Positions 34,165 to 43,513 of a stretch of DNA of 64,000 nt are shown here, in pieces (the stretch's first letter is position 1; each line of letters starts with the position of its first letter). A program made the position numbers and the translations under genes. The notes beneath the pieces were generated by a model. The model saw only the letters and a program-made list of their open reading frames with translations. It searched no databases and was not told the DNA's origin. The stretch comes from Corynebacterium aurimucosum ATCC 700975 (GTDB lineage: Bacteria > Actinomycetota > Actinomycetes > Mycobacteriales > Mycobacteriaceae). The stretch spans positions 41,255 to 105,254 of the forward strand of contig NZ_VDTC01000007.1 of NCBI RefSeq assembly GCF_007672725.1, given 5' to 3'.

Positions 34165-35148
34165 ATGAGTCAACTTCTTGAGGCTATCACCTGTCCCGTC
34201 CTACCTGCCCCGATGGCCGGTGGGCCCACCACGCCTGAACTGGTTGCCGCCGCTGAGGCCGCCGGTTCCTTTGGCACGCTGGGCCTGGGGAGCTCTTCAG
34301 TAGACGCCGCGCGGGAGGCCATCGCTGCGTGCGCCGACACGCGCTTCGGCGTCAACCTCTTTTATCCGCAGAGGGAGCTGACAGAATCGGAACTCGCGGC
34401 TGCACGGTCCCTTGCCGCAGAAGAGGACGCCGTGCTTGGCGACGTCCCCCTGGACTTCGGATGGCAGGACAAGCTCGACGCCGCACTAGATGGTGGGGCA
34501 GCGGTGCTGTGGTCGATGTTCGGGGTGTTTGAGGAGGCGGACGTAGCGCGCATACACGCCGCTGGGGCAGAGGCGTGGACCACGGTCACTACCCCTGAGG
34601 AGGCGCAGGCTGCGGCCGCGCGAGGCGTCGATGTGTTGTGTGTGCAAGGGCCTGAAGCCGGGGGACACCGCGGAGTGTGGGACCCGAGTGCGGAACCCGA
34701 TCCGCGCCCGCTCAAAGAACTTGTTGCGGCGGTGCATCAAGTCACGGGCATTCCGCTCATTGCCGCGGGTGGGCTGCGCACCGCGGAGGATGTCGCCGAG
34801 GCCTTGGCGTGGCCGGGGGTAGAGGCAGTCAGCTGTGGCTCTGCCTTCTTGCTGTCCGATGAAGCCGGAACGAGTGAGCACAACCGTGGCCTTCTGCGCC
34901 GCGGCGGCCGGACGGTGTCGACCCGCGCGTTCTCCGGGCGCTACGCCCGCGGGCTGGAGACTGCCTACACACGGGTACACCCGGACCTGCCTTTGGTCTA
35001 CCCCTATCTCAACGCGTTGCTGAAACCGCGTCGTGCGCAGCTCGACGCCGACGTGGACTATTGCCTCGTGGGCGTCGACGTGGAGAAAATCGGCGGGGGT
35101 AGTGTGGCGGAGATCCTCGCGCAACTACACCCAAACGGGCATGAATAG
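34165..35148 (+). CDS. Nitronate monooxygenase-like FMN oxidoreductase
   Basis: 327-residue TIM-barrel flavoprotein of the 2-nitropropane dioxygenase family. The FMN site begins PVLPAPMAGGPTTPELVAAA near residue 10. QGPEAGGHRG (about 158-167) contains the catalytic His, and the phosphate loop is PLIAAGGLRTAEDVAEAL. Members detoxify propionate 3-nitronate or alkyl nitronates, or are enoyl reductases in related branches. Monocistronic by appearance; gapB follows after 64 bp with its own -10 box. Confidence 0.85.
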   Translation: MSQLLEAITCPVLPAPMAGGPTTPELVAAAEAAGSFGTLGLGSSSVDAAREAIAACADTRFGVNLFYPQRELTESELAAARSLAAEEDAVLGDVPLDFGWQDKLDAALDGGAAVLWSMFGVFEEADVARIHAAGAEAWTTVTTPEEAQAAAARGVDVLCVQGPEAGGHRGVWDPSAEPDPRPLKELVAAVHQVTGIPLIAAGGLRTAEDVAEALAWPGVEAVSCGSAFLLSDEAGTSEHNRGLLRRGGRTVSTRAFSGRYARGLETAYTRVHPDLPLVYPYLNALLKPRRAQLDADVDYCLVGVDVEKIGGGSVAEILAQLHPNGHE

Positions 35149-35153
35149 GGGTT

Positions 35154-35159
35154 AAGATT
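35154..35159 (+). promoter_or_regulatory. Candidate -10 box of gapB
   Basis: TAAGAT fits TANNNT and lies 53 bp upstream of the GTG start of gapB, leaving a leader of about 45 nt with an AAAGGA ribosome-binding site. The -35 is not clear. Confidence 0.4.
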
Positions 35160-35212
35160 TACGAATGGACATAGTTTTACACCCTTTTTGACGAGTAAAG
35201 GATACAAAGTAC

Positions 35213-36667
35213 GTGACTTCGAACGCGCACATTGGGCACGAGGATTGGAACGAGCGCCTGGAGCTGGCCCAAGAGATGATCCCGCTCATCCACCAGCTGC
35301 ACCGCAATAACAACGTTGTCACCTCTATCTACGGCCGCCTGCTCATCGGTGTGACCGATATCGACATCATCAAGGCGCACCGCTACGCCCGCCGCATCGC
35401 TGAGCGTGAGCTTTCCACCGCAGAGACCCTGCCCATCCTCAAGGAACTGTGCTCGATGAACCTGGGCACCGCTTCCATCGACTTGGGCCGCCTGGCCACT
35501 GGCTTCGAGGAATCCGGCTCCGATAACCTGCGCAACTACCTCGAGGAGACCCTCGTGGATCTCGTCGGCGCTGGTGTTGACAAGGAATCCACCGACGTCG
35601 TTCTTTACGGCTTCGGCCGCATCGGCCGCCTGCTGGCCCGCATTCTGATTGCCCGTGAGGCTGCCTATGGTGGCGTGCGCCTGCGCGCCATCGTCGTTCG
35701 CAAGAAGGGTGACATTGACATCTTCAAGCGCGCCTCCCTCCTGCGCCGCGACTCCGTCCACGGTGCCTTCAACGGCACCATCGCCGTCGACGAGGAGAAC
35801 GAGGTCATCTGGGCCAACGGCACCAAGATCCAGATGATCTACGCCAACAACCCCGCGGAGATCGACTACACCCAGTACGGCATCGACAACGCCATCGTCG
35901 TGGACAACACCGGTGTGTGGCGCGACCGCGAGGGCCTGTCCCAGCACCTGCAGTCCAAGGGTGTGGCTCGCGTGCTGCTGACCGCTCCGGGCAAGGGCGA
36001 CCTGAAGAACATCGTCTACGGCATCAACCACGGCGATATCGAGGATTCCGACCAGATCCTCTCCGCCGCATCCTGCACCACCAACGGTATTACCCCGGTG
36101 CTCAAGGTCATCAACGACCGCTACGGCGTGGTCCACGGCCACGTGGAGACCGCACACTCCTTCACCAATGACCAGAACCTTATTGATAACTTCCACAAGG
36201 GTGACCGCCGCGGCCGCGCAGCCGGCCTGAACATGGTGCTTACGGAGACTGGTGCCGCCAAGGCTGTGGCCAAGGCTGTCCCGGAATTCGCTGGCAAGCT
36301 CACCGGTAACGCCATCCGCGTTCCTACCCCGGATGTCTCCATGGCTGTGCTCAACCTCGAGCTGGAGAAGGAGGCCGACCGCGACGAGGTCAACGAATTC
36401 CTGCGCAATGTCTCCCTGCACTCTGACCTGCGCCAGCAGATCTCCTACATTGCCTCCCCGGAGGTTGTGTCCTCTGACTTCGTGGGCTCTACCCACGCTG
36501 GTGTGGTCGATGGTCTGGCAACCATCTCCTCCGGCAAGCACCTCGTGCTCTACGTGTGGTACGACAACGAGTTTGGCTACTCCAACCAGGTCATCCGCAT
36601 CGTCGAGGAAATCGCCGGTGCCCGTCCGGTGGTCTACCCGAAGCGCGTCGATGTTTCTGAGCTCTAA
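35213..36667 (+). CDS. gapB: Glyceraldehyde-3-phosphate dehydrogenase, GapB type with N-terminal extension
   Basis: 484 residues against about 335 for a standard GAPDH. The first 120-125 residues are a helical extension found in the corynebacterial GapB. The dehydrogenase starts at DVVLYGFGRIGRLLARIL. The catalytic Cys lies in SAASCTTNGITPVLK and the His in the following HSFTND segment. The enzyme probably serves gluconeogenesis with NADP, as reported for C. glutamicum GapB. The GTG start at 35213 follows AAAGGA. Codon use is very biased, so it is well expressed. A strong terminator follows. Confidence 0.93.
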   Translation: MTSNAHIGHEDWNERLELAQEMIPLIHQLHRNNNVVTSIYGRLLIGVTDIDIIKAHRYARRIAERELSTAETLPILKELCSMNLGTASIDLGRLATGFEESGSDNLRNYLEETLVDLVGAGVDKESTDVVLYGFGRIGRLLARILIAREAAYGGVRLRAIVVRKKGDIDIFKRASLLRRDSVHGAFNGTIAVDEENEVIWANGTKIQMIYANNPAEIDYTQYGIDNAIVVDNTGVWRDREGLSQHLQSKGVARVLLTAPGKGDLKNIVYGINHGDIEDSDQILSAASCTTNGITPVLKVINDRYGVVHGHVETAHSFTNDQNLIDNFHKGDRRGRAAGLNMVLTETGAAKAVAKAVPEFAGKLTGNAIRVPTPDVSMAVLNLELEKEADRDEVNEFLRNVSLHSDLRQQISYIASPEVVSSDFVGSTHAGVVDGLATISSGKHLVLYVWYDNEFGYSNQVIRIVEEIAGARPVVYPKRVDVSEL

Positions 36668-36680
36668 GAGCTAGATAGCT

Positions 36681-36714
36681 AACACCGCTCTCGCCACATG
36701 GCGCGGGCGGTGTT
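36681..36714 (+). terminator. gapB terminator
   Basis: AACACCGC (36681-36688) pairs with GCGGTGTT (36707-36714); a second stem CGCC/GGCG lies inside. TCGTTGTTTTG follows. Position 14 bp after the gapB stop. The remaining 130 bp to the next gene show no other clear element. Confidence 0.75.
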
Positions 36715-36845
36715 TCGTTGTTTTGGGGTCGTTATCGATTCATTCCTAAACTTGCCAGGATGCTTCACACGCACAACTGCCCGATCTGCCAAAAGTAGGG
36801 GCTGGGATTGAAAAATCTAGACTGTTTTCGTCAGATTGGTCAGTT

Positions 36846-38378
36846 TTAGCGGGAAGACAGCGCTCGAGTATGGAGTAAATGTCGTGCGCGCAATGTTGCG
36901 GCCACACCAAGCACTGCGGCCAACAGCACAGCGACGGCATAGCGCAAAGGTGAGTGCGCAACCAAAGGCCAGGCGGGGAAGGCGAGTACCCACAGACCGG
37001 TATCTGCCAAGACATCGCCGCCCAAGGTGACGGAGACAATCGTCCCTACGATTGCGAGAGCGATAGCGCTCACAGTGCCGAAGCGAATCACCAGAATGAG
37101 TGATACAGCTGCGATGACATAGCCCACCCCAACCGCAAGGGGCAAAGCGGAAAACTGTGCAGCGCCATCACCACCTGCGAGCGCACTGGCCAGGTATGCG
37201 GCAGCGCAAACCGCCACGATGACGGACAAAAACCACATGAGGATTCCGGATGTGCCGAACCGTGTTTCCATATACACCAGCGGCCACGAATCTGACATGC
37301 GCGGCCATACGAGGACAGGCAAAATACCTGCGCCGACCGGCAGCAGAAAGAAGTAAAAGAAACCTTCGACGTAGTTAGCAGGATATTGCAGGGCGACAAA
37401 GCCTAGCGCCAGAATGCTGAGCATCAGGCAAGAGAAAACCGCTGGGCTAAAAGCTGCACGGTGGAGTCCTAGCAGCGTAGACCACAGCGAGGACTGTGCC
37501 GCCGCACGTGGGTGGTTCGTTGGCTGCCATACTTGGGCTTTTTCCACGGTGGTATCAGCCACGTCGGCGTCAGCCTGGGCCGTTGCAGATCGCGCGAAAC
37601 GGTGTCGCAGCGAGAGCTTAGGCCGGTATCGTCGCGGCGTGTAGACCGCGGCTAGTGCTCCGAGCACGGCGAGGATGACGCACAATATGAAAGCCGGTAG
37701 TGGACTGCTGTTTAGAAGTGGGTCGTGTGGTTCAAGAGGCACCGAGTTCTGGTGAATACGCAATGCGCGTAAAAGCAGTCGTTGTGGCCATGCTGGGGGA
37801 AAGGCCCACCACTTGCCTGATTCAACAGTGTTCGGAAGGATGCTGAGTATTTGCCACAGGGCCGCAGCAACCAGTGTATAGGCGAAGCCCAGTCTGCGGG
37901 CACAGGCAGCGGAAAGCCCGGCAATGCCAAGTGCACCAAGGAAAGAATAAAGCCCGGCTATGAGGATAAGCTCGTGGTTCTCGCGCCCCTGGATGGCGAC
38001 AGCGAGCCAGGAACCACCAAAGTTCAGCATGTGGAATAGCGCAATGCTGGCAATGACGACGAGAAGCCGGACAGCGTTCTCCCGACGCGGGTTGAGGTTT
38101 CTCCACTGCGTCCCGCCGCTGCGGGTAACAACTTCACGGTGTTCTGGGACCGCAGCGAATAGCGCAACAAGTGGGGCGTACATGCCGGTAACAAATAAGG
38201 ATTGCCAAGCCAAGACGCCTGTGGCATCACTGTGCACCGATGCCATAGATGAAAAGATCACCGTCATGATGACCAGCGGTAGAGCAAGTAAAGGCAACCA
38301 CTGTAAGGTGCTTCCACGGCTGCGCAGTAGTTCTGCTGAAAGGTAACTCGGGCGAGGATCAGTAGTGTGCTTAGGCAT
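36846..38378 (-). CDS. ABC transporter permease, two six-helix halves
   Basis: About 510 residues with roughly twelve hydrophobic helices in two halves, joined by a long cytoplasmic linker (about 265-310). The start is the ATG at 38378, preceded by GGAGAG and overlapping the ATPase gene by 8 bp, which couples their translation. The pairing with a single ATPase and an adjacent two-component system is the layout of bacteriocin/lantibiotic or bacitracin-type resistance exporters. I cannot name the drug or peptide. Confidence 0.8.
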   Translation of the reverse strand: MPKHTTDPRPSYLSAELLRSRGSTLQWLPLLALPLVIMTVIFSSMASVHSDATGVLAWQSLFVTGMYAPLVALFAAVPEHREVVTRSGGTQWRNLNPRRENAVRLLVVIASIALFHMLNFGGSWLAVAIQGRENHELILIAGLYSFLGALGIAGLSAACARRLGFAYTLVAAALWQILSILPNTVESGKWWAFPPAWPQRLLLRALRIHQNSVPLEPHDPLLNSSPLPAFILCVILAVLGALAAVYTPRRYRPKLSLRHRFARSATAQADADVADTTVEKAQVWQPTNHPRAAAQSSLWSTLLGLHRAAFSPAVFSCLMLSILALGFVALQYPANYVEGFFYFFLLPVGAGILPVLVWPRMSDSWPLVYMETRFGTSGILMWFLSVIVAVCAAAYLASALAGGDGAAQFSALPLAVGVGYVIAAVSLILVIRFGTVSAIALAIVGTIVSVTLGGDVLADTGLWVLAFPAWPLVAHSPLRYAVAVLLAAVLGVAATLRARHLLHTRALSSR

Positions 38379-39114
38379 GTGACTCTCCTCCCCGGTTGGT
38401 AGGCGCTTGGGAGGGGTGGCCAGGTGAGGTAAGTCGGAAGAATTCCTCCTCCAACTGACCACGTGGAGCTAGCTCGTGCAGGGAACCGGAATAGCGAATC
38501 GTACCCTCGGCCAAGACGGTGATGTCATGGGCAAGGTGCAGGACCTCTCCAAGCTGGTGGGAGCTGACGATAACGGTGTGCCCAGCCGCGGCTAGTTGTT
38601 GTAGTAGCTCTCGCAATTCCATGATGCCTTGGGGATCGAGGCCATTCTGGGGCTCATCAAGAACAAGTACCTCTGGATCACCGAGGAGAGCTTGCGCTAA
38701 CGCCAGGCGGGCCTTCATACCAGTGGAAAAGGATTTCGCCTTCTTGGAGCCAACGCCGTTGAGCCCAGCGCTGGAGAGAACCCGGTCAATCTCGGAATCA
38801 GGAAGGCCCAGAAGTCGAGCGTGAACGCGAAGATTCGCCGAGGCAGACAGATGGCCATAAAAGGCTGGCCCGTTCACTGAGGCACCAATGCGGCGAAGCA
38901 CATTGCGGCTCCATGGTTGGCCCGCCACGTTGATGGAGCCTGAGTCAGGTGGCAGGAGACCTAAGAGGATGGAAAAGAGCGTCGATTTTCCTGCCCCGTT
39001 GCGCCCGAGGAGCGCATGCACGCGGCCAGGGGAGATGTGGAAGGAAACATCATCGAGGACTCGTTGCCGACCGAAAGATTTCGAGATGTGCTCAAAAGAG
39101 ATATCGCAATTCAT
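38371..39114 (-). CDS. ABC transporter ATP-binding protein
   Basis: 247 residues. Walker A is GRNGAGKSTLFS (about 38-49), the Q-loop region is short, the signature is degenerate (KSFSTGMKARLALAQAL in place of LSGGQ), Walker B is VLVLDEPQNGLDP, and the H-loop is VIVSSHQLGE. This FSTGM signature is usual in CcmA/bacitracin-type exporters. It partners with the permease overlapping its 3' end. The gene starts 87 bp downstream of the response regulator on the same strand. Confidence 0.9.
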   Translation of the reverse strand: MNCDISFEHISKSFGRQRVLDDVSFHISPGRVHALLGRNGAGKSTLFSILLGLLPPDSGSINVAGQPWSRNVLRRIGASVNGPAFYGHLSASANLRVHARLLGLPDSEIDRVLSSAGLNGVGSKKAKSFSTGMKARLALAQALLGDPEVLVLDEPQNGLDPQGIMELRELLQQLAAAGHTVIVSSHQLGEVLHLAHDITVLAEGTIRYSGSLHELAPRGQLEEEFFRLTSPGHPSQAPTNRGGESHA

Positions 39115-39200
39115 AGAATGCAGTATCGCCGGGGCTCATCATAAAGGAATCCGCCTGCATGATGGTCTTCAGCGAGCAGACCTCCTACCGTGGTAGGAGC

Positions 39201-39872
39201 TTAGGCAACCCCAGCACGCTGCGCTAAGAGAACGAGGGCCACTCGGTCACGTGCGGCGAGTTTAGACATGAGCGCGGAGACGTGAGTTTTCACCGTGGTT
39301 TCTGCGATGACCATGTCGGCGGCTATCTCCGCATTTGTAGCACCACGCGCGATGAGTGAAAGCACTTCCATCTCGCGGCGCGTTACGAGGCTGAGTCCTT
39401 GGCGTTCCTGGGCGCTGAGGGTATCGCGTGTCAGCGCTGAGCGATAAGCCTCTAGCACTGGGCCGGTTACCTCGGCGGCCAGCACCGATTCTCCTTGCGC
39501 CACGTTGCGAACGGCGGTCACAAGGACCTCTGGGTCGGCATCCTTCAGCAGGAAGCCGTGGGCGCCAGCGGAGATGGACCGCGCCACGAGTTCTTCATCA
39601 TTGAATGTGGTGAGCATGATGATGCGGCACTCGGGCTTGCGCTCGAGTATGGCTTGAGCCGCTGCAATGCCGTCCATGCCGGGCATGCGAATGTCGAGGA
39701 TCGCCACATCAATGTGGTGGCTCAGCGCTGCTGTCACGGCGTCCGCCCCCGTGGCAGCGGTTGCCGCGACCTCGATGTCTTCTTGCGCAGTGAGGATGGT
39801 AGCCAGTGCTGAGAGCAGCATTGCTTGATCATCGGCCAATAAGACGCGGATTCTAGAGCTGCTGGGTTGCAT
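39201..39872 (-). CDS. NarL/LuxR-type response regulator
   Basis: 223 residues. The receiver domain has DD near residues 14-15, the phosphoacceptor in VAILDIRMPGMDG (about Asp57), Thr in IIMLTTFND, and Lys in FLLKDADPE. The output helix-turn-helix is TRREMEVLSLIARGATNAEIA, then ETTVKTHVSALMSKL. It overlaps the 3' end of the sensor kinase gene by 20 bp and probably controls the following ABC exporter. Confidence 0.92.
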   Translation of the reverse strand: MQPSSSRIRVLLADDQAMLLSALATILTAQEDIEVAATAATGADAVTAALSHHIDVAILDIRMPGMDGIAAAQAILERKPECRIIMLTTFNDEELVARSISAGAHGFLLKDADPEVLVTAVRNVAQGESVLAAEVTGPVLEAYRSALTRDTLSAQERQGLSLVTRREMEVLSLIARGATNAEIAADMVIAETTVKTHVSALMSKLAARDRVALVLLAQRAGVA

Positions 39873-41058
39873 CCTTGGTCTCCTTCATCGGTATCTGTGC
39901 GTGCAAGGAAAAGGAATGAGCATCGCCGGAATAGTCGAGGCGACCGCCGAGCGAACGAGCTCGTTCCGCTACTCCGACTAAGCCCACGCCGCTGCCCGCG
40001 ACGTTGCTTGGCGTGGGATGAGGATTGGTGGAGGTGAGGGTGAGCGCGGCGGCGTCATCAAGTACAAGCTCAACCACGACATGCGTGCCGACGCCCTGAT
40101 GGCGCAGAGCATTCGTCAAGCCCTCCGTGGTAATGCGCACCAATGCCATCTGCACCAACGACGGCACGGCGTATTCAGCTGGGAGGTTTGCGTCGACTTT
40201 CAGCCCAGCAGCGCGGAAGCCTTCGAGGATTCCTTCGATGTGCTCAAGTTGTTGAGCAGGCTCCAGAGCCGTGGGTCGGGGTGAGCGCAAGGCAGCGACG
40301 ATTCCGCGAACCTCGCGCAGGGCGGTATCCGCATTATCGCGGATCGAAAGAAGTGCTTCTTCAGCCGCGCCGGAGTCCGCAGTCGCTGCAATGATGCCTG
40401 CATTAGCCTGAACCTTAATCAGGGTGAGGGAATGGGCAAGGACATCGTGAAGTTCCCGTGCAATGAGGAGGCGTTCTTCTTCTTGTGCTTGGTGGAAGCG
40501 CTCGCGCGCTAGTATCTCCCGTTGGCGATCACGGTCAAAATACCGGGCAGCGATGAAATACGTGCTTCCCAGCACCGCCCAGTGAGCCACCACCATGGCA
40601 AGGAAGGGTGTGTCGACCTCATAGCGCAGAAGGTAGGTCTCAGTGTCGATGCGCCACATGAAGGGGGAGATAAAGGTACCGATCACGGTGATGAACAGAA
40701 CCACCCGCGGAATCAGCCTCTGGGTGATGTACCGCGAGGTGGTGTACACGGCCATGGGGGCGGTCAGCGCCCACGGGGGCAGGCCGCTATTGGCAGGGAG
40801 CTGGCTCAGCCAGATTACAGCCCAGGCCAGGAGAAGAACTAAGAAGCCTGTTGCGCTTACGATTGGCCTCGAACGCCACACGAGGAAGAACGGTATGAAC
40901 AGCAGTGACAAGAGAGCCTGGAGTACTTCCACCGTTCCGGAAGAGGAAAACGCCAAGGCACAATAAAAGGCCGCTACGAGCCCCGCGACTCCTGCGAGTA
41001 GCGCGTCCCCCAAATGCACCGAGGACAGGAAGGTACGCGCGGTGCGGGAAGAGCTCAT
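39853..41058 (-). CDS. Membrane sensor histidine kinase (HisKA_3 type)
   Basis: 401 residues. Five or so hydrophobic segments fill the first 180 residues with almost no outside loop, so it may sense a ligand in or at the membrane. The phosphoacceptor His is in ARELHDVLAHSLTLIKVQ. The ATPase domain has EGLTNALRHQG and GSGVGLVGVAERARSLGG. It forms an operon with the regulator at 39201. Five-helix kinases beside an ABC exporter commonly respond to cell-wall antibiotics, by analogy. Confidence 0.9.
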   Translation of the reverse strand: MSSSRTARTFLSSVHLGDALLAGVAGLVAAFYCALAFSSSGTVEVLQALLSLLFIPFFLVWRSRPIVSATGFLVLLLAWAVIWLSQLPANSGLPPWALTAPMAVYTTSRYITQRLIPRVVLFITVIGTFISPFMWRIDTETYLLRYEVDTPFLAMVVAHWAVLGSTYFIAARYFDRDRQREILARERFHQAQEEERLLIARELHDVLAHSLTLIKVQANAGIIAATADSGAAEEALLSIRDNADTALREVRGIVAALRSPRPTALEPAQQLEHIEGILEGFRAAGLKVDANLPAEYAVPSLVQMALVRITTEGLTNALRHQGVGTHVVVELVLDDAAALTLTSTNPHPTPSNVAGSGVGLVGVAERARSLGGRLDYSGDAHSFSLHAQIPMKETKDATQQL

Positions 41059-41088
41059 AGACGGCCATGGTAGTACATGCCGAAAGTA

Positions 41089-41994
41089 CTACTTCTTTTT
41101 CTTGTCCTTCTTGCCCTTCTTTTTCTTTCCCTGCTTCTTGCCGGAGCCGTTGCCGTTGACCTTGTCGCGCTCCAAATCGGCGGCGACATCCGGGACGTAG
41201 GCAAATTCGTTGCGCGGCGGGCGGACGTACTCGGCTTCGAGCTCGGGGCGATCCGGGATCTCAGGGACATCCTGCTCTACGTGCTGGTACGGAACCATCT
41301 TGAGGATGTGGTTGATCACGTTGATGCGCGAGCGCTTCTTGTCCTCGGATTCCACGGTGTACCACGGGGAGGACGGGGTATCGGTGTGGACGAACATCTC
41401 ATCCTTGGCGCGCGAGTAGTCTTCCCAACGAGTAATGGACTGCAAGTCCATGGGGGAGAGCTTCCAGCGGCGCAGCGGATCGTTGCGGCGGGACTTAAAG
41501 CGTGCGAGCTGCTCCTCATCAGAAACGGAGAACCAGTACTTAAGAAGGATGACGCCATCCTCGATGAGCATGTGCTCCAGCAACGGAGCCTGGTGGAGGA
41601 AGCGCACGTATTCTTGCTGGGAACAGAAGCCCATGACACGCTCCACGCCGGCGCGGTTGTACCACGAGCGGTCGAAGATGACGATCTCGCCTGCGGTGGG
41701 CAGCTTCTCAATGTAGCGCTGGAAATACCACTGGCCCGCCTCGCGGTCGGTGGGCTTCGGCAGCGCCTCGATGCGGCAGGTACGCGGGTTCAGGTATTGC
41801 GTAATGCGCTTGATGGCGGAACCCTTGCCGGCGGCGTCGCGGCCTTCCATGATGATGACCACGCGGGCGCCGGTCTCAACGACCCACTGCTGCATCTCGA
41901 CGAGCTCTGCTTGGAGGCGCTTGAGCTCGTCCTCATAGGCTTGCTTATCTAGCTTCGGCGGCTTGGTGGCAGACTTCTTAGACTGTGAACTCAT
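41089..41994 (-). CDS. ppk2: Polyphosphate kinase 2
   Basis: 301 residues. PPK2 transfers phosphate between polyphosphate and nucleoside diphosphates. Walker A is MEGRDAAGKGSAIK near residue 50, the lid is PKPTDREAGQWYFQRY, and Walker B is IFDRSWYNRAGVERVMGF. The last 20 or so residues are almost all Lys with Gly spacers (KKQGKKKKGKKDKKKK), a basic tail outside the enzyme domain that could bind polyphosphate. A terminator for the upstream PepSY gene lies 31 bp before its start. Confidence 0.93.
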   Translation of the reverse strand: MSSQSKKSATKPPKLDKQAYEDELKRLQAELVEMQQWVVETGARVVIIMEGRDAAGKGSAIKRITQYLNPRTCRIEALPKPTDREAGQWYFQRYIEKLPTAGEIVIFDRSWYNRAGVERVMGFCSQQEYVRFLHQAPLLEHMLIEDGVILLKYWFSVSDEEQLARFKSRRNDPLRRWKLSPMDLQSITRWEDYSRAKDEMFVHTDTPSSPWYTVESEDKKRSRINVINHILKMVPYQHVEQDVPEIPDRPELEAEYVRPPRNEFAYVPDVAADLERDKVNGNGSGKKQGKKKKGKKDKKKK

Positions 41995-42024
41995 ACCTCT
42001 AAATTTACCGCTTAGCTGGGAAAA

Positions 42025-42047
42025 TACCTAACCGCGGGGGTTAGGTA
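42025..42047 (-). terminator. Terminator after the PepSY lipoprotein gene
   Basis: A perfect 9-bp stem: TACCTAACC (42025-42033) with GGTTAGGTA (42039-42047), 5-nt loop. On the minus strand TTTTCCC follows. It lies 22 bp after the lipoprotein stop. Confidence 0.75.
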
Positions 42048-42069
42048 AGTGGGGCGAATTGGGAGGTAT

Positions 42070-42534
42070 TTAGTCAACCTCGTGTTGCGTCACCGCGCCG
42101 CTGGCGGCGTCGACGTCGAGTTCATGTTCCTGGCCATTAGCCTTGAATTCAATCTCCCAGTGCGGGCCCTTGCCGTCATCACCATCGTCGTAGTCGACTT
42201 CCTTCTCCGTGACGGCCTGGGCATCAACGCCGGCATGGGCTAAAGCTTTCTCGAATGCGTCATCGCCGGTGAGCTTCCCGGAATTCTCTGCATTTCCGGC
42301 GTCCCCGGCAGCAGCCGTGTCTGCAGGCAGCTGGGCGTCGTCATCGCGGTCATCGTCGTCATCAACATCGCCCTGGTCCGCGCCAGTTGCAACGGCTGTT
42401 TCCGTCACGGTTTCCACAGACGCGGGAGTCGGCGTCGGGGCGGGATCGGCCTCTTTATCTGAAGAGCACGCAACCAGCGCGGTGCTGGCGCATAGTGCGA
42501 GGCCGGCGGCGGTGAAGCGGGAGCAAAGAGTCAT
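42070..42534 (-). CDS. PepSY-domain lipoprotein
   Basis: 154 residues. The signal peptide ends in a lipobox, STALVACSS, so Cys23 should be lipidated and the protein held on the outer membrane face. A linker rich in Ala, Thr, Asp and Glu follows, including a DDDDDRDDD run. The C-terminal 65 residues form a PepSY-like unit (DDAFEKALAHAGVDA, then HWEIEFKANGQEHELDVDAASGAV). PepSY domains are thought to inhibit or chaperone extracellular proteins. Stands alone between two terminators or gaps. Confidence 0.85.
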   Translation of the reverse strand: MTLCSRFTAAGLALCASTALVACSSDKEADPAPTPTPASVETVTETAVATGADQGDVDDDDDRDDDAQLPADTAAAGDAGNAENSGKLTGDDAFEKALAHAGVDAQAVTEKEVDYDDGDDGKGPHWEIEFKANGQEHELDVDAASGAVTQHEVD

Positions 42535-42629
42535 TGAGGCTCATCCTCCTTGGTCAGTCGGGCACGTGTGGTGCCCCACCCTAACGAAACCTGTCAGTTT
42601 TCGCTGAAGATCCTGGATACGGCTGAATG

Positions 42630-43508
42630 TTAACGGCCGTGACAGATACAGCCTTCGCCGCAGCCCCCGGCAGCGGGAGGTTCGCCGAAGCGCGTGGTGT
42701 TCTCAATCGCGCCGAGCCCTTCGATACTGATGCGGGTGCGGGAGCCGTCGCCAAGCAGTGCTTCCTCGCCGCGCGCGAAGCCCACGCCTTCCGGGGTGCC
42801 GGTGGCAATAACATCGCCTGGATTGAGAGGGTAGAGGGAGGAACAGAAGGCGATGAGCTCGGCCACGGAGAAGATGAGGTCATCGGTGTTATCGTCCTGG
42901 CGGACTTCACCATCGACGGTCGTGACTAGCCGCGCGGCCTTGCCCGGGGCCCATTCATCAGTCGTGGTCAACCACGGTCCGAAGCCGGCGGTGCGGTAGA
43001 AGGATTTACCGGCGTGGAACTGCGTGGTAGCGCGCTGATAATCGCGCAAAGTGTAGTCATTCATGATGGCATAGCCAGCCACGTGCCCGAGTGCCTCCGC
43101 TACCGGAACGCGATGGGCGCGGCGCCCAATGACCACGGCGAGCTCTCCTTCATAGTCCAGCTTCTTCGTGGCATAGTCCGGGACATAGACGTCATCGAAG
43201 GGGCCTGTCAGGGCTTCTGGAAATTTGATGAAGAGCGTGGGCTGCGTGGGAAGTTCGCGCCCCATTTCCCGGGCATGCTTGGCGTAGTTAACACCGACGC
43301 AGATAATCTTGCCCGGGTTCGGGACGACGGGAGCCAAGTCGGCATCGTCGAAAACCACGGGCTCGCCAGAAAGCTGTGCGGCCTTGCGCCAGTCGGGACT
43401 ACTAAGTAATTCTCCTACATCTTCATAATCCAGCTCCGTGCCCACGTTGGGGCCATCGATGCGGATAGCGCAGGTGCCAAAACTGGTGCGAAGAGTAGCG
43501 AGCTTCAT
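42630..43508 (-). CDS. Fumarylacetoacetate hydrolase family protein
   Basis: 292 residues with a small N-terminal domain and the FAH fold. Metal-binding acidic residues appear in KLDYEGELAVVIGRRAHRV, and FIKFPEALTGPFDDVYVPD and MNDYTLRDYQRA are family segments. Actinobacterial members are acylpyruvate hydrolases, oxaloacetate decarboxylases or OPET decarboxylases; I cannot choose. The C-terminus is Cys-rich (GCGEGCICHGR), which is unusual for the family. The pth gene ends 5 bp upstream of its start, so they are cotranscribed. Confidence 0.85.
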   Translation of the reverse strand: MKLATLRTSFGTCAIRIDGPNVGTELDYEDVGELLSSPDWRKAAQLSGEPVVFDDADLAPVVPNPGKIICVGVNYAKHAREMGRELPTQPTLFIKFPEALTGPFDDVYVPDYATKKLDYEGELAVVIGRRAHRVPVAEALGHVAGYAIMNDYTLRDYQRATTQFHAGKSFYRTAGFGPWLTTTDEWAPGKAARLVTTVDGEVRQDDNTDDLIFSVAELIAFCSSLYPLNPGDVIATGTPEGVGFARGEEALLGDGSRTRISIEGLGAIENTTRFGEPPAAGGCGEGCICHGR

Positions 43509-43513
43509 GCCGG

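Noticed and set aside
35177..36541. 454-codon open frame antisense to gapB
   Set aside because: Shadow of strongly biased gapB codons. No domain and no upstream signals.
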